Below the pieces are notes generated by a model. The model made no database searches and was not told the DNA's origin. It saw only the letters and a list, made by a program, of their open reading frames with translations. A stretch of DNA of 64,000 bases from Ceratopteris richardii (lineage: Eukaryota; Streptophyta; Polypodiopsida; Polypodiales; Pteridaceae). The position numbers and the translations under genes are program-made. Within the stretch, counting starts at the first letter, position 1, and every line of letters starts with the position of its first letter. Where the stretch lies: positions 65,627,836 to 65,691,835 of the forward strand of contig CM035435.1 of NCBI GenBank assembly GCA_020310875.1, in the 5' to 3' direction. Shown here piece after piece: positions 1-11,302 of the stretch.

Positions 1-59
1 GCTCAAGTTTCATTTCCTATTTTTCTCCAGAGCTATCAATGGGACAAATCGATATGCAT

Positions 60-600
60 ATACTACCTGGTCTTTGCATGTTAGCCTCCTCCTCAAGGTG
101 CATCCTTTTGGGACATTGTATCAAAGTCCTTGTCCAAATCCCCTGAGAAAGATCCTACTCATGCTGACTGGATGGCTCTCAATCTTCAAGCACATTCCGA
201 GTTGCTCATGCATTTGAGTGATCAACAAGCCCAAGTTGTAATTCAGTGCACTTCCTCTGCATAAATTTGAGAGTTCCTACATGATACATATTACCATGAA
301 GACTTAATCACTCGTGTAACCTTACTCGAGAAACTCCTCTCCTCAAACCTTGCTAAAGCACAACCTATCCCCAACTTCATTGATTCATGCTACACTCTCT
401 TGGATGATGTCCTCCTGTCTGGCATAGAATTAGACCAAAGTCTGCAAGTAATGTTGCTCCTTGCAATCTTACCCTCTTCTTGGTAGTCGTTTATCACCAT
501 TGAGTCCTCAGTGGTTAGTCTCACCATGGATACAAGTAATACTACTCCAATAGCTTTCTCTATACAGAGACATCCATGCTCAACAACAAAGTCAGCCCAC
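60..600 (+). pseudogene. Ty1/copia gag remnant (UBN2-like)
   Basis: Conceptual translation of the plus strand from about 105 to 600 gives a decayed copia capsid (gag). A segment beginning WDIVSKSLS is followed by a stretch with LLEKLLSSNLAKAQPIP and then the usual end of the domain, where LLLAILPSSW and a serine/threonine-rich segment can be read. Stops at about 262 and 486 and frame changes break it. In an intact element this protein would form the virus-like particle around the RNA. The order gag then integrase (from 813) shows that zinc knuckle and protease are missing, and a TA microsatellite sits between the two parts. Family assignment rests on by-eye motif recognition only. Confidence 0.6.
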
Positions 601-670
601 TAATACTAAGTGTGAACATGAATTAGTTCAATTTTTCCATCATGTGCAAGTTCTCCAATAAATTGTAGTT

Positions 671-1375
<705 letters not shown>

Positions 1376-1379
1376 CCAA

Positions 1380-1690
1380 TGAAAGTGGTGAGCTGGCAAA
1401 GTGGTGTGCAAGTGGTGAAGGACATGGGTGTACAAGTAGTGCACAAACAGTTTGTTCACAATGGTCTTGCAAGAAAAGTTAAATGCAGGTTGTAAAAAGG
1501 TCTTTTTGAAGGGCCTTTAAGACTTTTTCCCATCTTATGTGCACATTTTGTAGAAACTAATGTCAAAAAGTGGAAAGTAGAAAGTAAAGATGATACGCAA
1601 GAGCTTATGTGTGGCCCCTAAATTAAACTTTTGTTTTCCTTAAATTCACTACATGAAAAAATAGGGAGTCGTTGGTTTACATGATAAGAT
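1380..1690. other. No recognisable feature
   Basis: AT-rich sequence between two retroelement remnants. It has a small internal duplication of the type GTGGTG.GCAAGTGGTG around 1385-1440. I see no coding signal. Confidence 0.5.
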
Positions 1691-3095
1691 TCTTGGCACA
1701 ACAAACTCAGCATCAAGATAGATAAGTATTTGAGAGGTGAAGCGATGTATACAGAAAAATGTTTTTGCCAATTTGCTTACGACCATTTTCCTACTTGCGA
1801 CTTAATGAAGGAGGCCTTCAAAGCACAATTTCAACATAAAAAAAAGAGTAGAAAACATTAATGAAGAATTAAAGAACATATGAGTAGGTAGAGGGGAGAT
1901 ATTTCTTGAATTTTTGCTAGAGTCAAAGCAATTATTGTTAAACTACCAGATCCTACCCATGAGGCTTTTGTCAAAAAGTGGCTTGCTAAACCACTTCCAA
2001 TATCCATAGAGTGCAAGATCAAGGTATTGGTGCTTCCTAGAGCAACAATTTATGAATTCATTACCACAAAAACAAGGTTGGAGCAAATTAGATAGCAATA
2101 TGGAAATATCTCTTCTAGTTTACCATACCATGTGGAACCTGAAGACACTGAATAACACAATTGAGGAAAGATCTTGAGAACTTAAGAAGAAACAAGCCCC
2201 ACAAAGAAGGCAAAAGTGCAATGACACAACTAAGGCATGAAATCAAATCCTTAAATCTACAAAAGAAAGAGGAAGCCCAGGCAAAATAATTGGCACAACC
2301 TTAACAAGAGCTACAAAACTTCATGGAAGTGGCATCAAAAGTGGACTATGGTGCACCATGTGTAGCAAAAAGGGCCATGTGGCAAGTGAGTTCCCTCTTT
2401 TAAGTGTGACTTGCCAATGATGGAGGAAACCTAGCCATGAAGCCTAGGAATGCCACTCAAGAGGAATTATTGCACAAGAAAATTGAGGACAAGGAGGGGT
2501 CCAATCACCACCAAATGTAATGCTGGCTGCACCAAGTCAAGGTAACATCCACAACCCACATCCTCGATGTAATTTTGGAAATGGGCCCAAACGGTCAATC
2601 ATTTGTTTTAGGTGTGGGGAGTGTGGACATTATGAGAGAAAGTCTCCTATGCTAGATGATTCTCCTCCTTGTAGAAATTTTCAAGAAGCTAGAGACCACT
2701 ACATCATTTGTTGCTGAAAGAACAAAGCCTCTACATCAAGGCCTTATATTCAAATGATCTTTGTGAGTAAGGAAGGAGTTGCAAAAGAAACCATTATGCC
2801 ATCACCATACTAGGGTAGTACATCTAGAAGAAACTGAAGCTTTTGTTATGTATATAAGGAGTAAAGGGAAGGCCTCTCAAGAAGAAATGTGCCAAAAGTC
2901 AAGTACAAATGGGTTGAACAAGGAAAAGGGGACACTTGATGACATACACACTCCAAGTAAAGATACACAACAAAATGAAGAGCTTACAAGCACGAAGCCA
3001 TTGGACATGCATTCAATAGGGCATGAAAGGAGATTGAGAAGTCACACATTGATCATGCTCCTATGGATTTTAAGGCTTCAAGTTTATTAATATCC
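1690..3095 (+). pseudogene. Ty3-like gag remnant with two decayed zinc knuckles
   Basis: Broken plus-strand frames show a retrotransposon capsid segment around 1780-2095 and two CCHC-type knuckles. The first (about 2348-2392) reads CTMCSKKGHVASEF with the last Cys lost. The second (about 2608-2650) reads CFRCGECGHYERKS, again with the last Cys replaced by Ser. The second is followed by DDSPPC and RDHYI. The same order of two knuckles, then PPC and DHYIK, occurs at 36850-37240, so both loci belong to one element family. The matching protease may be the one at 10975, with the copia-1, CACTA and satellite DNA lying in between. Confidence 0.6.
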
Positions 3096-3211
3096 ATTAA
3101 AAAGGAGGTTAGTATTTTTTTAATATATTAAAAATGGATGTAAAATTCAATTCAAAAGTTTTTCAAATTAATGATAAAGCCTCCACATCCACTCTTGTTT
3201 CAAAAGCTAAT
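3096..3211. other. AT-rich gap before copia-1
   Basis: No feature seen beyond an AT-rich stretch. It continues the Ty3-like remnant up to the left LTR of copia-1. Confidence 0.4.
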
Positions 3212-3442
3212 TGTTGGAGTTCGACATCTATGGAAGCACATGAACAACACAAGGAAGAAGAAGAAGCTTGGAGCACAACACACAATACTGAATGTATTAC
3301 TAGAGAATGTACAAAGATAAGTAACCTATTAGGGCTATAGACGTATAAACAAGTCGGGATAAAACAACCTCCTAAAGAAGGAAAAAAGTGCCTCGGTGGT
3401 CCTAGAGTGTTCACACACATCACTACCTAAAATATATCAACA
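3212..3442 (-). repeat. copia-1 3' LTR
   Basis: Direct repeat of 7290-7506. On the minus strand it starts TGTTGATATTTT and ends ACTCCAACA, the TG...CA ends expected of a copia LTR. A related LTR is present on the plus strand at 21622-21845 and 24247-24484. Confidence 0.9.
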
Positions 3443-3444
3443 AA

Positions 3445-3454
3445 TCCCCCCTGG
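3445..3454 (-). promoter_or_regulatory. copia-1 polypurine tract
   Basis: On the minus strand a purine run (CCAGGGGGGATT) lies directly before the 3' LTR start, the usual place for the plus-strand DNA primer. Confidence 0.7.
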
Positions 3455-6400
3455 GAGTGATGGGGCGAACAAGGAGTTGGCACTCATGTATAAGGAAGTG
3501 CCAAGCTATGTGAAAATCACTACACAAAAGGAAGTAAGCCCAAAGCTTTGCAAAAAGATTCAAACTTCTCCTGAGGTAGAGACTTTGTGAAAAGGTCTGC
3601 AATGTTCTCCTGTGTGGGCACATATGCCAAGCTGATCTCTCCATTAGAGAATCTCTCCCTGACATAGTGATAATGCACCTCAATGTGCTTAGTGCGAGCA
3701 TGGAACACAAGGTTCCTCACAAATGCCAATGTGCTCTGACTGTCAATGAAGATGGTGGTGACAGAAGATTGACCAACACCCAAATCAGCCATAAGGCGTC
3801 TGAGCGACACACACTCAACAGTCACTATGAAAGCTGCCCTATACTCAGCCTCAAATCTGGAAGTGGCCACAGTAGGCTGCTTCTTGCTCAACCAGGATAT
3901 GCATGAGCTACCAAGCATGAAGCAAAAACCACTGGTGGACACACGAGTGTCATAGCAACCAATCCAATTAGAGTAAAAAAAAGCATGCAAATTTGGCTTT
4001 TGATCCCCCATTGGGATAAAACAACCCAAGTAGCCAAGTACAACTCAAGTAGCAAAAGATGCGCTTAACCGCCTGCCAATGCTTGACACCTGGGCAATGC
4101 ATAAACCTGCTCATCTATGAGACAACAAACTGAATATCTAGCAGAGAAATGCATAAGTCGATCAAGCATCCAACAGCCTGCTGATAGAGAACAGCATCAA
4201 ATGCATCTCAAGGATCATGAAAACTCAATCATAAGCTTGTTTCCATAGGAGTGGCAATAGGTTTACAGTCTTCAAAGCCAAAACACTACAATAATGTGTC
4301 AATATATTTCATTTGACACAAAGCCATTCCACCATCAACGTGCATAAATGGAATGTCCAAATAGTGATGCAAATGCCCCAAATTAGACATCTCAAATGAG
4401 GCATGCAAATCAGCCTTAAAACCAGCAATATGCCTCTCATGGTGCTTTCAATTGGACCATTCTCAAAACCATGTGCAATCAGATAGGCATGTATCTTTTC
4501 ATACCAAGCATGTGGTGCTTGCTTTTAACCATATAATGCCTTCTGTAACCTGGACACCTAGTTCTCATGCCCTTTCTGCACAAAGCCACAGGGCTAAAAA
4601 ACATACACTTCTTCATGCAAGTCACCATTTGGAAATGTTGTTTTGATATCCAACTGATGTACATTCCAAGCATGATGAGCTACAAGTTCACAGATGCTAC
4701 AAACAGTAGTCATTCGGCAAGTAGGTGCAAAGTTCTCATCAAAATCAATGCCTCTTTCTTGTGCATAACCTTTTGCAACAAGCCTAACCTTATACCTATC
4801 AATTGTTCCATCAGGTTTACGCTTCAGCTTGTACACCCACTTTGTGCCAATGGCCTTCTTTTCAGGAGGCAAGTCACATAAAGACCAAGTACCATTCTTC
4901 ATGACAACATCATATTCAAATTGCATTGCAGCCATCCAATGTTCAGAATTTTATGCTTCATCAAACGAAATAATTTCAATCTCATCAGAGAGACTAGAGG
5001 CAACCATAGCATAGAAATCTAATGCAAAAGAGGCACTATGAGAGCCTGACCGAGTACGATATGATAGAGGTGCATCTAATTTGATGTCATGCAAAGTCTA
5101 CACCAGCCATTTTGGCATAATTTTTGCCTGCTCAATATCAGCTCTCTCATCAACAAGTGCATCATGTAAATCCGCATCAGAAATGGAATGATCTGCATCA
5201 TCACATGAAACCTGCAAAGGTTGAGAAGTTGCCTCATTAGGACCAGCACTGGATTGTCTACCTGTAAAAAGAGGCAGCAAAGTATCATACATGTCTTTGG
5301 AGCTAACAAATGTCTCCTTACTACATGAAAGCAATGACTGAATAGCATCTTCCACAAAAACAACATCACAACTAACTAGAATGCATTTAGTGTGTGGATG
5401 ATACAGACGATAGCCTTTACTTTCAAAACTGTACCCAACAAAAATACATTTTACTGCTTTATCATTCAATTTTCTACAATGTTGTTCAAGCACTAATGCA
5501 TATGCTAGACAACCAAAAACATGCAGATGAACAATAGATGGATTGGGATCATGCCAAGCCTCATATGGAGTGATAGACTATAGTGCTTTAGTGGGACACC
5601 TGTTAAGTACATATCCTACACACATAATAGCCTCAAGCTAGAAACTATGTGGTAAGGCTTGACTCTTGACCATACACCTCGCCATCTCCATGAGTGACCT
5701 ATTCTTCAATTTAGCAGCTCCATTTTCTTGAGGTGTATATGGCACTGTACACTGGTGTTTTATCCCACGTTCAGCCAAAAATGCATTAAAATCAGAAGAC
5801 ATATATCCCCCCCCCCGATCAGAACGATGGGTGCCCATTTTACATGCTGACATATTTTCAGCCAAAACCAAAAACTGTTTGAAGCACATAAACACTTCGG
5901 ACTTTTCTTTGAGTGGATATACCAATGCATGCCTAGAAAAATCATCAATGAAAGTCATGAAGTAAAGATAATTTCCAAAAGAGGGTGTCTACATAAGACC
6001 ACAAACATCGCTATGAACAAGCTTCAACTTCTGAGTAGCCCAAACTAAACCATCTTTTGGAAATGAGGAATGCTGCATTTTGCCCAAAATACAGCCTTCA
6101 CATACATGTTTATTGGGTGCCTCAGGTTTGGGCAAAGAGGACACCATTTCAGATTTTTGCAGGCATAGAAAACTAGCAAAGTTCAGATGACCAAAGCGTG
6201 CATGCCAAAGCTTTGCATCTAACATAGCCTGAGAATCATGTACTACACATGCCAAATCATTCACCGATTTTTCATAGTCTATGAGCTTATACAGCCCACG
6301 ACATAAAATGCTAGAAGCAATAATAACATCGCTATTTGATAGATCATAAACTCTACATCTGTCATCAACAAATTTCACAACCAAACCAATCTTGGCTAAT

Positions 6401-7275
6401 GCAGAAACTGACAAGGCATTTGGATTTCCTTTCATCATAACCGAAGAGTAGAAGTAAAACTCTAATATGAATCAGGAAGACCATTCAAAATGGTCTACAC
6501 AAGTGAGCTATCTGGTATAACTTCATCAGCAGAAATCAATTGTTCCTTCAAGTCTTTGATCTTTGTTAGAAAATTGTTCATAGAATCACATTCATTCATG
6601 TGCTCACTCTCCAACTGTTTTCAGATGTAAGCAACATGAGCCTCATTCCTAGCTTGGTACAATGTGCTAAGTGTATCCCAAGCATCCTTAGCTGTTCTAC
6701 AAGAGCAAATGTGAGGAATAATGGCACATTTGACAGACAAAGCTATCAATGCATGTGCCTGGGCATCTCTGCCATCCCAACAAATTTGCTCTACACTAGG
6801 TGCAGCAGAAACTGCAACATGAATAGGAATATGCAAAATATCATCATCTTCGATGCCTTCTGCATCAGCTTCACTACCTGCAGTTGTAACAGTTGCAAGT
6901 GTGATAGGATGTTTTTCAACACCCTACACAATGTTCCATAGTCCTTTTGCAACCAATACATGTCGCATCATATAAGCCCATAACGGGTAGTTGGTACCAT
7001 CCAACTTATCCTCAATAGCAAACATACGGAATACATCACTGCTTTCAGCCATGGTGTGACTAAAATACCTTGACATAAAAAATTGATTGTATCTAAAAAA
7101 GTTGAACAGATCTACCCAGACGAATTCTTCTAAACTTGTAGTAGACTTCGACATGCTTATATTGGCGAACCAAAACTGGTATATAGCTTTGGCACAAAAA
7201 GATGAAATAGCCTACACAAGCGTTGCGATAATGGGTTTAAAGGTGTCGACGATGCCCTAGATGAAGTGATGACCT
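3455..7275 (-). pseudogene. copia-1 internal region: gag-integrase-RT-RNase H, internally deleted
   Basis: Read 5' to 3' on the minus strand: gag 7154-6460 (EDKLDGTNYPLWAYMMRHVL, then WDGRDAQAHALIALSVKC); GAG-pre-integrase zinc domain 6438-5989 (LWHARFGHLNF, CEGCILGKM); integrase core 5958-5638 (FIDDFSRHALVYPLK, SDRGGGYM, but NGAAKLKNRS has Lys where the catalytic Glu belongs); integrase C-terminus 5493-5098; RVT_2 reverse transcriptase 4935-4594; RNase H 4029-3520 (SKKQPTVATSRFEAEY, DSQSTLAF, HTRTKHIEVHYHY-like). The zinc knuckle and protease are deleted between about 6480 and 6438. The segment that should carry YVDD is deleted near 4450. Many stops also occur. It cannot move by itself. Same family as 18340-21845. 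Confidence 0.9.
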
Positions 7276-7289
7276 GCTCTGATACTAAT
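7276..7289 (-). promoter_or_regulatory. copia-1 primer-binding site (initiator Met tRNA)
   Basis: On the minus strand, ATTAGTATCAGAGC lies directly after the CA of the 5' LTR. It differs by one base from the TGGTATCAGAGC core that plant copia elements use to prime on tRNA-iMet. This fixes the orientation of the element. Confidence 0.85.
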
Positions 7290-7506
7290 TGTTGGAGTTA
7301 GACGTCTGTTGAACCACGCGAACAACACAAGGAAGAAGAAGAAGCTTGGAGCACAACACACAATACTGAATGTATTACTAGAGAATGTACAAAGATAAGT
7401 AACCCGTTAGGGCTATAGGCGTATATACAAGTCGGGGGAAAAAACCTCCTAAAGAGGGGAAAAATTGCCTCGGTGGTCCTAGAGTGTTCACACACATCAC
7501 TGCCTA
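7290..7506 (-). repeat. copia-1 5' LTR, truncated at its outer end
   Basis: Close direct repeat of 3212-3425. The similarity stops at CTGCCTA (7506), about 16 bp short of the TG end seen in the other LTR, exactly where a CACTA-type sequence begins. Confidence 0.88.
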
Positions 7507-7865
7507 CACTACTAGAAATAGGGGGTGCACCGATGCCCTTGAATGAAAAAAAAGCAGGTCTCGTCGCTTATGCGATGCTAGCGTCGCATAAGCAATGAGC
7601 CTTTTTTAAATTAAAAAAAAGGACGTGTCATCGCATAAGTGATGCATAGCTTCACTTATGCGACGCTAAAAATATGCATCGCAAAGAGTGTCGCTAGTCA
7701 GCGATGCTTTTAACGACATTGGCAAACTACTTGTGACGCTGGAGCGTCGCATACACGACATCCTAGTATTCAAGAGCATCGCATAAGCGATGCTCTGGAA
7801 TGTTAAAAAAAAAATTCAATTTCTCCCGGCACAAATTAGGACACTCTCTTGTGCCGGGATTAGGA
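7507..7865 (+). mobile_element. CACTA (En/Spm-like) transposon terminus
   Basis: The sequence CACTACTAGAAATAGGG matches the terminal inverted repeat style of plant CACTA elements. It is followed by subterminal, mutually inverted motifs built on GCATCGCATAAGCGATGC (about 7558-7592, 7632-7665, 7670-7690, 7779-7796). A hairpin follows, with TCCCGGCACA (7826) pairing with TGTGCCGGGA (7850). The motifs are what transposase-binding subterminal repeats look like. No transposase frame and no opposite TAGTG end were found, so only one end is supported. Confidence 0.7.
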
Positions 7866-7867
7866 CG

Positions 7868-7887
7868 AGAGAGAGAGAGAGAGAGAA
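7868..7887. repeat. (GA)n microsatellite
   Basis: Ten GA units next to the CACTA end and the CA satellite. Confidence 0.9.
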
Positions 7888-7900
7888 ATCAACACGTACT

Positions 7901-10640
7901 AGCACACACACATCTTTTGAAGCAAGGTACGCACACACACACATACACACATAGTTTTACACACACACACATACACACACACATACACACACACATACAC
8001 ACACATACACACACACATACACATGCACATATACACACATAGACATACACACATACACATAGACACACACACATACACACACAGACACACAAATACACAC
8101 ACACACATACATATTAGACACATACACACTTACACACACACACACACACAAACACACATCCACACACATTTCCACACATGCATACACACATATATATACA
8201 CATACACACGTATATGCACACATACACATCTACACACGTAGATACACACACATACACACAGATTTACACACACACACACATATATACACACTAATTTACA
8301 TACACACATACACATGCATACACACATACATATATACACACATAGACACATGCATACACACATAGACACACACACACACATACACACATAGACACACACA
8401 CACATACACATACACACACACATATACACACACACACACATAAACACATACACACTTACACACACACACACACATCCACACACATTTACACACATGCATA
8501 CACATGCATACAGACACATATATATAGATACACATGCATATACACACATAGACACACACACACACATACACACACACACACATACACACACATATGTGCA
8601 TACACACACACACACACACGTAGAGAGACATACACACACACATACACATACATGCATACATATGCATACATAATGCATATGCATATGCATAAATAAATAC
8701 TTACATGCATACACACACATACACACACATGCATACATATGCATACATAATGCACATGCATATGCATACATACATGCTTACATGCATACACACACATACA
8801 CATGCATACACACATACACATACACACATATATATGCATACACACACACACGTAGAGAGACATACACACACACACACATAGAGAGTCATATACACACACA
8901 CATACACATACATGCATAGATATGCATACATAATGCATATGCATATGCATACATACATACTTACATGCATACACACACATACACACACATGCATACATAT
9001 GCATACATAATGCACATGCATATGCATACATACATGCTTACATGCATACACACACATACACATGCATACACACATACACATGCATACACACATACACATA
9101 CACACATATAAGTGCATATGCACACACATGTAGTGAGACATACACACACACATACACATACATGCATACATATACACACACATGCATACATATGCGTACA
9201 TAATGCACATGCATATGCATACATACATGCTTACATGCATACACAAACATACATAGGCATACACACATACACATACACACATATATATGCATATACACAC
9301 ACACACACATGTAGACATACACACACACATATACACATACATGCATACATATGCATACATATGCATACATAATGCATATGCATATGCATCAATACATACA
9401 TGCATACACACACATACAGACACATGCATACATATGCATACATAATGCACATGTGTATGCATACATACATGCTTACATGCATACACACACATGCACACGC
9501 ATACACACATAGAGCCACACACATAGACACACATACACACACATATATGCATACACACACAGAGACATACACACACATACACATACATGCATACGTATGC
9601 ATACATATGCATACATAATGCATATGCATACATACATACTTACATGCATACACACACATACACACACATATGCTTACATATGCATAGATATGCATACATA
9701 ATGCACATGCATATGCATAGATACATGCATACACATACACATATAGACACATACACACACATATACACATAGATTTACACACACATACACATGCATACAC
9801 ACACATACACACATAGACACACACACACACATACACACACACATACACACACACATACACACACACATACACACATACACACATAATGCATATGCATACA
9901 TACATACTTACATGCATACACACACATACACACATATATGCATACATAATGCACATGCATATGCATACATACATGCATATACATACACACATAGACACAT
10001 ACACATAGACACACATAGACACACATAGACACACATAGACACACATAGACACACATAGACACATACACATAGACACACACATATACACACACATACACAC
10101 ACATATGCACATAGACACACACATAGATACATAGACACATACATATACACACACATAGACACACACATACCATACATAGACACATAGACACATAGACACA
10201 TACATCTACACACATAGACACACACCTATACAAACACACACACATCCACACACATTTACACACATACATACACATGCATATAGACACATATATACAGATA
10301 CACACGTATATACAAACATAGACACACACACATAGACACACACACACACACATGGAAACATACACACACGTATATGCATAGACACACACATAGACACATA
10401 CACACATATATATGCATACACACACATAGAGACACATACACACACATAAACATACATGCATACATAATGCATATGCATACATACATACTTACACGCATAC
10501 ACACACACATACACACACATGCATACATTTGCATACATAATGCACATGCATATGCATACATACATGCTTACATGCATACACACACTCACATATACACCTA
10601 CATATACATATACACACATACATATTTACACGTATATATA
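7901..10640. repeat. CA/CATA satellite with higher-order repeats
   Basis: About 2.7 kb of CA-rich DNA made of (CA)n, (CATA)n, TAGACACA and TGCATACATA variants. Marker words TAATGCATATGC and TAATGCACATGC alternate (near 8671/8746, 8926/9006, 9366/9441, 9612/9695, 9880/9944 and 10463/10537). They are about 65-85 nt apart within a pair, and pairs recur roughly every 250 nt over most of the array. This is a higher-order repeat and not a simple microsatellite. All Cys/Val/Met and His/Thr frames here are artefacts. Alternating purine-pyrimidine DNA of this kind can adopt the Z form. Confidence 0.95.
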
Positions 10641-10974
10641 TTGATTTCTAACCCATTTTGTTTTATATGTATAGGTATTATGGATCCTAGTAGAGAGAGA
10701 AAGGTGAAACTCACTCTCATCAAAGTGTCTTATGAGAGCAAGAGTTCTGCTTGATACTCTAGGGATCATCATGCATGAGTACTCACAGATGGTTGATGAT
10801 GAGCTGGATTATATGATCCAGATGCTTACCCAATGATCAGAGGAGGGCTCTTCTGCAGCTCCACATGCAGGAAGACAACTATCTACTCATAGGTATGTTT
10901 TTTTTCACAAATTTTTTTCATGATAATATAACACATATTTTTATTTATTTTTATCTATCTATTTTCAAGACACC
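10641..10974. other. Unassigned sequence after the satellite
   Basis: A short frame begins at 10680 (MDPSRERKVKLTLIKVSYES) and stops after about 25 codons. It may be part of the Ty3-like gag-pro linker that precedes the protease, but no motif proves this. Confidence 0.3.
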
Positions 10975-11302
10975 AATACCACCTCCAGATCATGATAGCA
11001 GAGCACAGGTGCCTATGAGGACATGCACTATCAGAGGACAATGTCTACAAGGAGTTATAGTGGATGGCAATTCATGCATTAACTCGATGCATGAACATAC
11101 TATGCAAAAGCTTGGGATTCAACCATTAAGACCAACCAACTTCATTGTGACACTCGTTGAGCATAGCACAGTTAGACCAATGGGAATGGTCCCTAGAATT
11201 CCAATTGAGATACAAGGTAACATCTTTACTTTGTACTTCATTGTATTAAGACTACCAAAGGTAGATGGAGGTTTTCCTCAGTTGATTGGGAGACATGGCT
11301 AA
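10975..11302 (+). pseudogene. Ty3-like retropepsin (aspartic protease) remnant
   Basis: The plus frame reads VIVDGNSCIN near 11057, matching the family block VDGGSGIN that carries the catalytic Asp. It is followed by the LG and PLG/PMG spacing typical of Ty3 proteases and ends in FPQLIGRHG, the degenerate LLGRPW block. In an active element this enzyme cuts the Gag-Pol polyprotein. A better conserved relative is at 37687-38157. Confidence 0.7.

Noticed and set aside
8000..10600. CRISPR-like array
   Set aside because: Repeats are degenerate CA units without unique spacers of constant length, in a eukaryotic context.
7889..10619. Many long Cys/Val/Met-rich and His/Thr-rich open frames up to 324 codons
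   Set aside because: They are translations of the CA/CATA satellite in several frames on both strands. No coding evidence.
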